A stretch of 5,772 nucleotides of DNA from Burkholderiales bacterium (GTDB lineage: Bacteria; Pseudomonadota; Gammaproteobacteria; Burkholderiales; JACMKV01): positions 1-5,772 of the forward strand of contig JACMKV010000479.1 in assembly GCA_014379915.1 (NCBI GenBank). The letters are read 5' to 3'. Position numbers and translations under genes: made by a program. The notes under the pieces are model-generated. The model did no database searches, had not been told where the DNA came from, and was given only the letters and a program-made list of their open reading frames with translations. Below are positions 5,486 to 5,772 of this stretch, one piece after another. How positions within the stretch are numbered: the stretch's first letter is position 1; each line of letters opens with the position of its first letter.

Positions 5486-5772
5486 ATGGAAATCGGCATG
5501 ATCGGCCTGGGACGCATGGGCGCCAACATGGCGCAGCGGCTCGTACGCGGCGGTCATGGCGTTGTCGGCTACAGCCGGACCGATGCCACGCGCCGGCGGG
5601 CTCGGGATAACGGCATCAAGCCCGCGAGCTCGATCGAAGCGCTTGTGAAGGAATTGAAAACACCGCGCACCGTGTGGCTGATGGTGCCGGCCGGTGACGC
5701 GGTCGATGAGACTATCGCTGCGCTCTTGCCTCACCTCGCGCCCGGAGACGCGATCATCGACGGCGGCAACTC
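5486..5772 (+). CDS. gnd: 6-phosphogluconate dehydrogenase (decarboxylating), N-terminal part, cut by window end
   Basis: The enzyme oxidises and decarboxylates 6-phosphogluconate to ribulose 5-phosphate, giving NADPH or NADH in the oxidative pentose phosphate pathway. Ninety-five codons are visible and the frame runs off the window. The protein opens MEIGMIGLGRMGANMAQRL, with the Rossmann GxGxxG at residues 7-12. It continues with VWLMVPAGDAVD (63-74) and reaches the signature DGGNS at 92-96, its last codon truncated. After the second strand, the cofactor loop reads YSRTDATRRRA (29-39). Arg-Thr here, with no acidic residue at the strand end, resembles the NRT of NADP-dependent enzymes rather than the acidic residue of NAD-dependent ones, so NADP+ preference is inferred. 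The short N-terminus suggests the roughly 300-residue bacterial type. ATG 5486 matches the family start but has a weak ribosome binding site; longer in-frame starts exist at 5354 and 5378. It lies 101 bases after the oxidoreductase and is probably in the same operon. Confidence 0.88.
   Translation, partial: MEIGMIGLGRMGANMAQRLVRGGHGVVGYSRTDATRRRARDNGIKPASSIEALVKELKTPRTVWLMVPAGDAVDETIAALLPHLAPGDAIIDGGN

Overview
This 5.8 kb window is bacterial, moderately GC-rich and densely coding. Every gene I can support lies on the + strand. Gene families, TTG/GTG start usage and tight spacing suggest a proteobacterium, perhaps an alpha- or betaproteobacterium. That placement is inference from protein style, because no taxonomic marker is present. 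I see no rRNA, tRNA, CRISPR array, transposase or clear intrinsic terminator.

Layout: (1) 13-756 is a TauE/SafE-type membrane exporter with a TTG start and a good ribosome binding site. (2) 757-966 is a 210-base gap. Its right half carries an AT-rich patch with a perfect 14-bp palindrome and a weak sigma70-like promoter, so a new transcription unit probably begins here. (3) 967-2445 is a family 39 glycoside hydrolase (beta-xylosidase type) with both catalytic glutamates. (4) 2450-2539 is a possible 29-codon small ORF that exactly bridges the two hydrolase genes. (5) 2539-3834 is a glucoamylase-like protein of the COG5368/PF10091 type, related to GH144 beta-1,2-glucanases. (6) 3825-5384 is an FAD/NAD(P) disulfide-oxidoreductase-fold protein of the kind often labelled mercuric reductase. 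(7) 5486-5772 is the N-terminal 95 codons of a 6-phosphogluconate dehydrogenase, cut by the window edge.

Genes 3 to 7 look like one co-transcribed carbohydrate module. Two hydrolases without signal peptides would act on sugars or oligosaccharides inside the cell. They are followed by a flavoprotein whose gene overlaps the second hydrolase gene, and then by an oxidative pentose phosphate enzyme that would make NADPH or NADH. The exporter upstream is probably a separate unit.

The most notable feature is the flavoprotein. The first cysteine of its CxxxxC redox motif is serine (S87), and the glutamate expected in its C-terminal active-site motif is glycine (G491). If these reads are right, it cannot do normal dithiol/disulfide chemistry and the 'mercuric reductase' label would mislead. 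From memory, the serine form may be shared by a subfamily rather than being a single mutation; an alignment would settle this.
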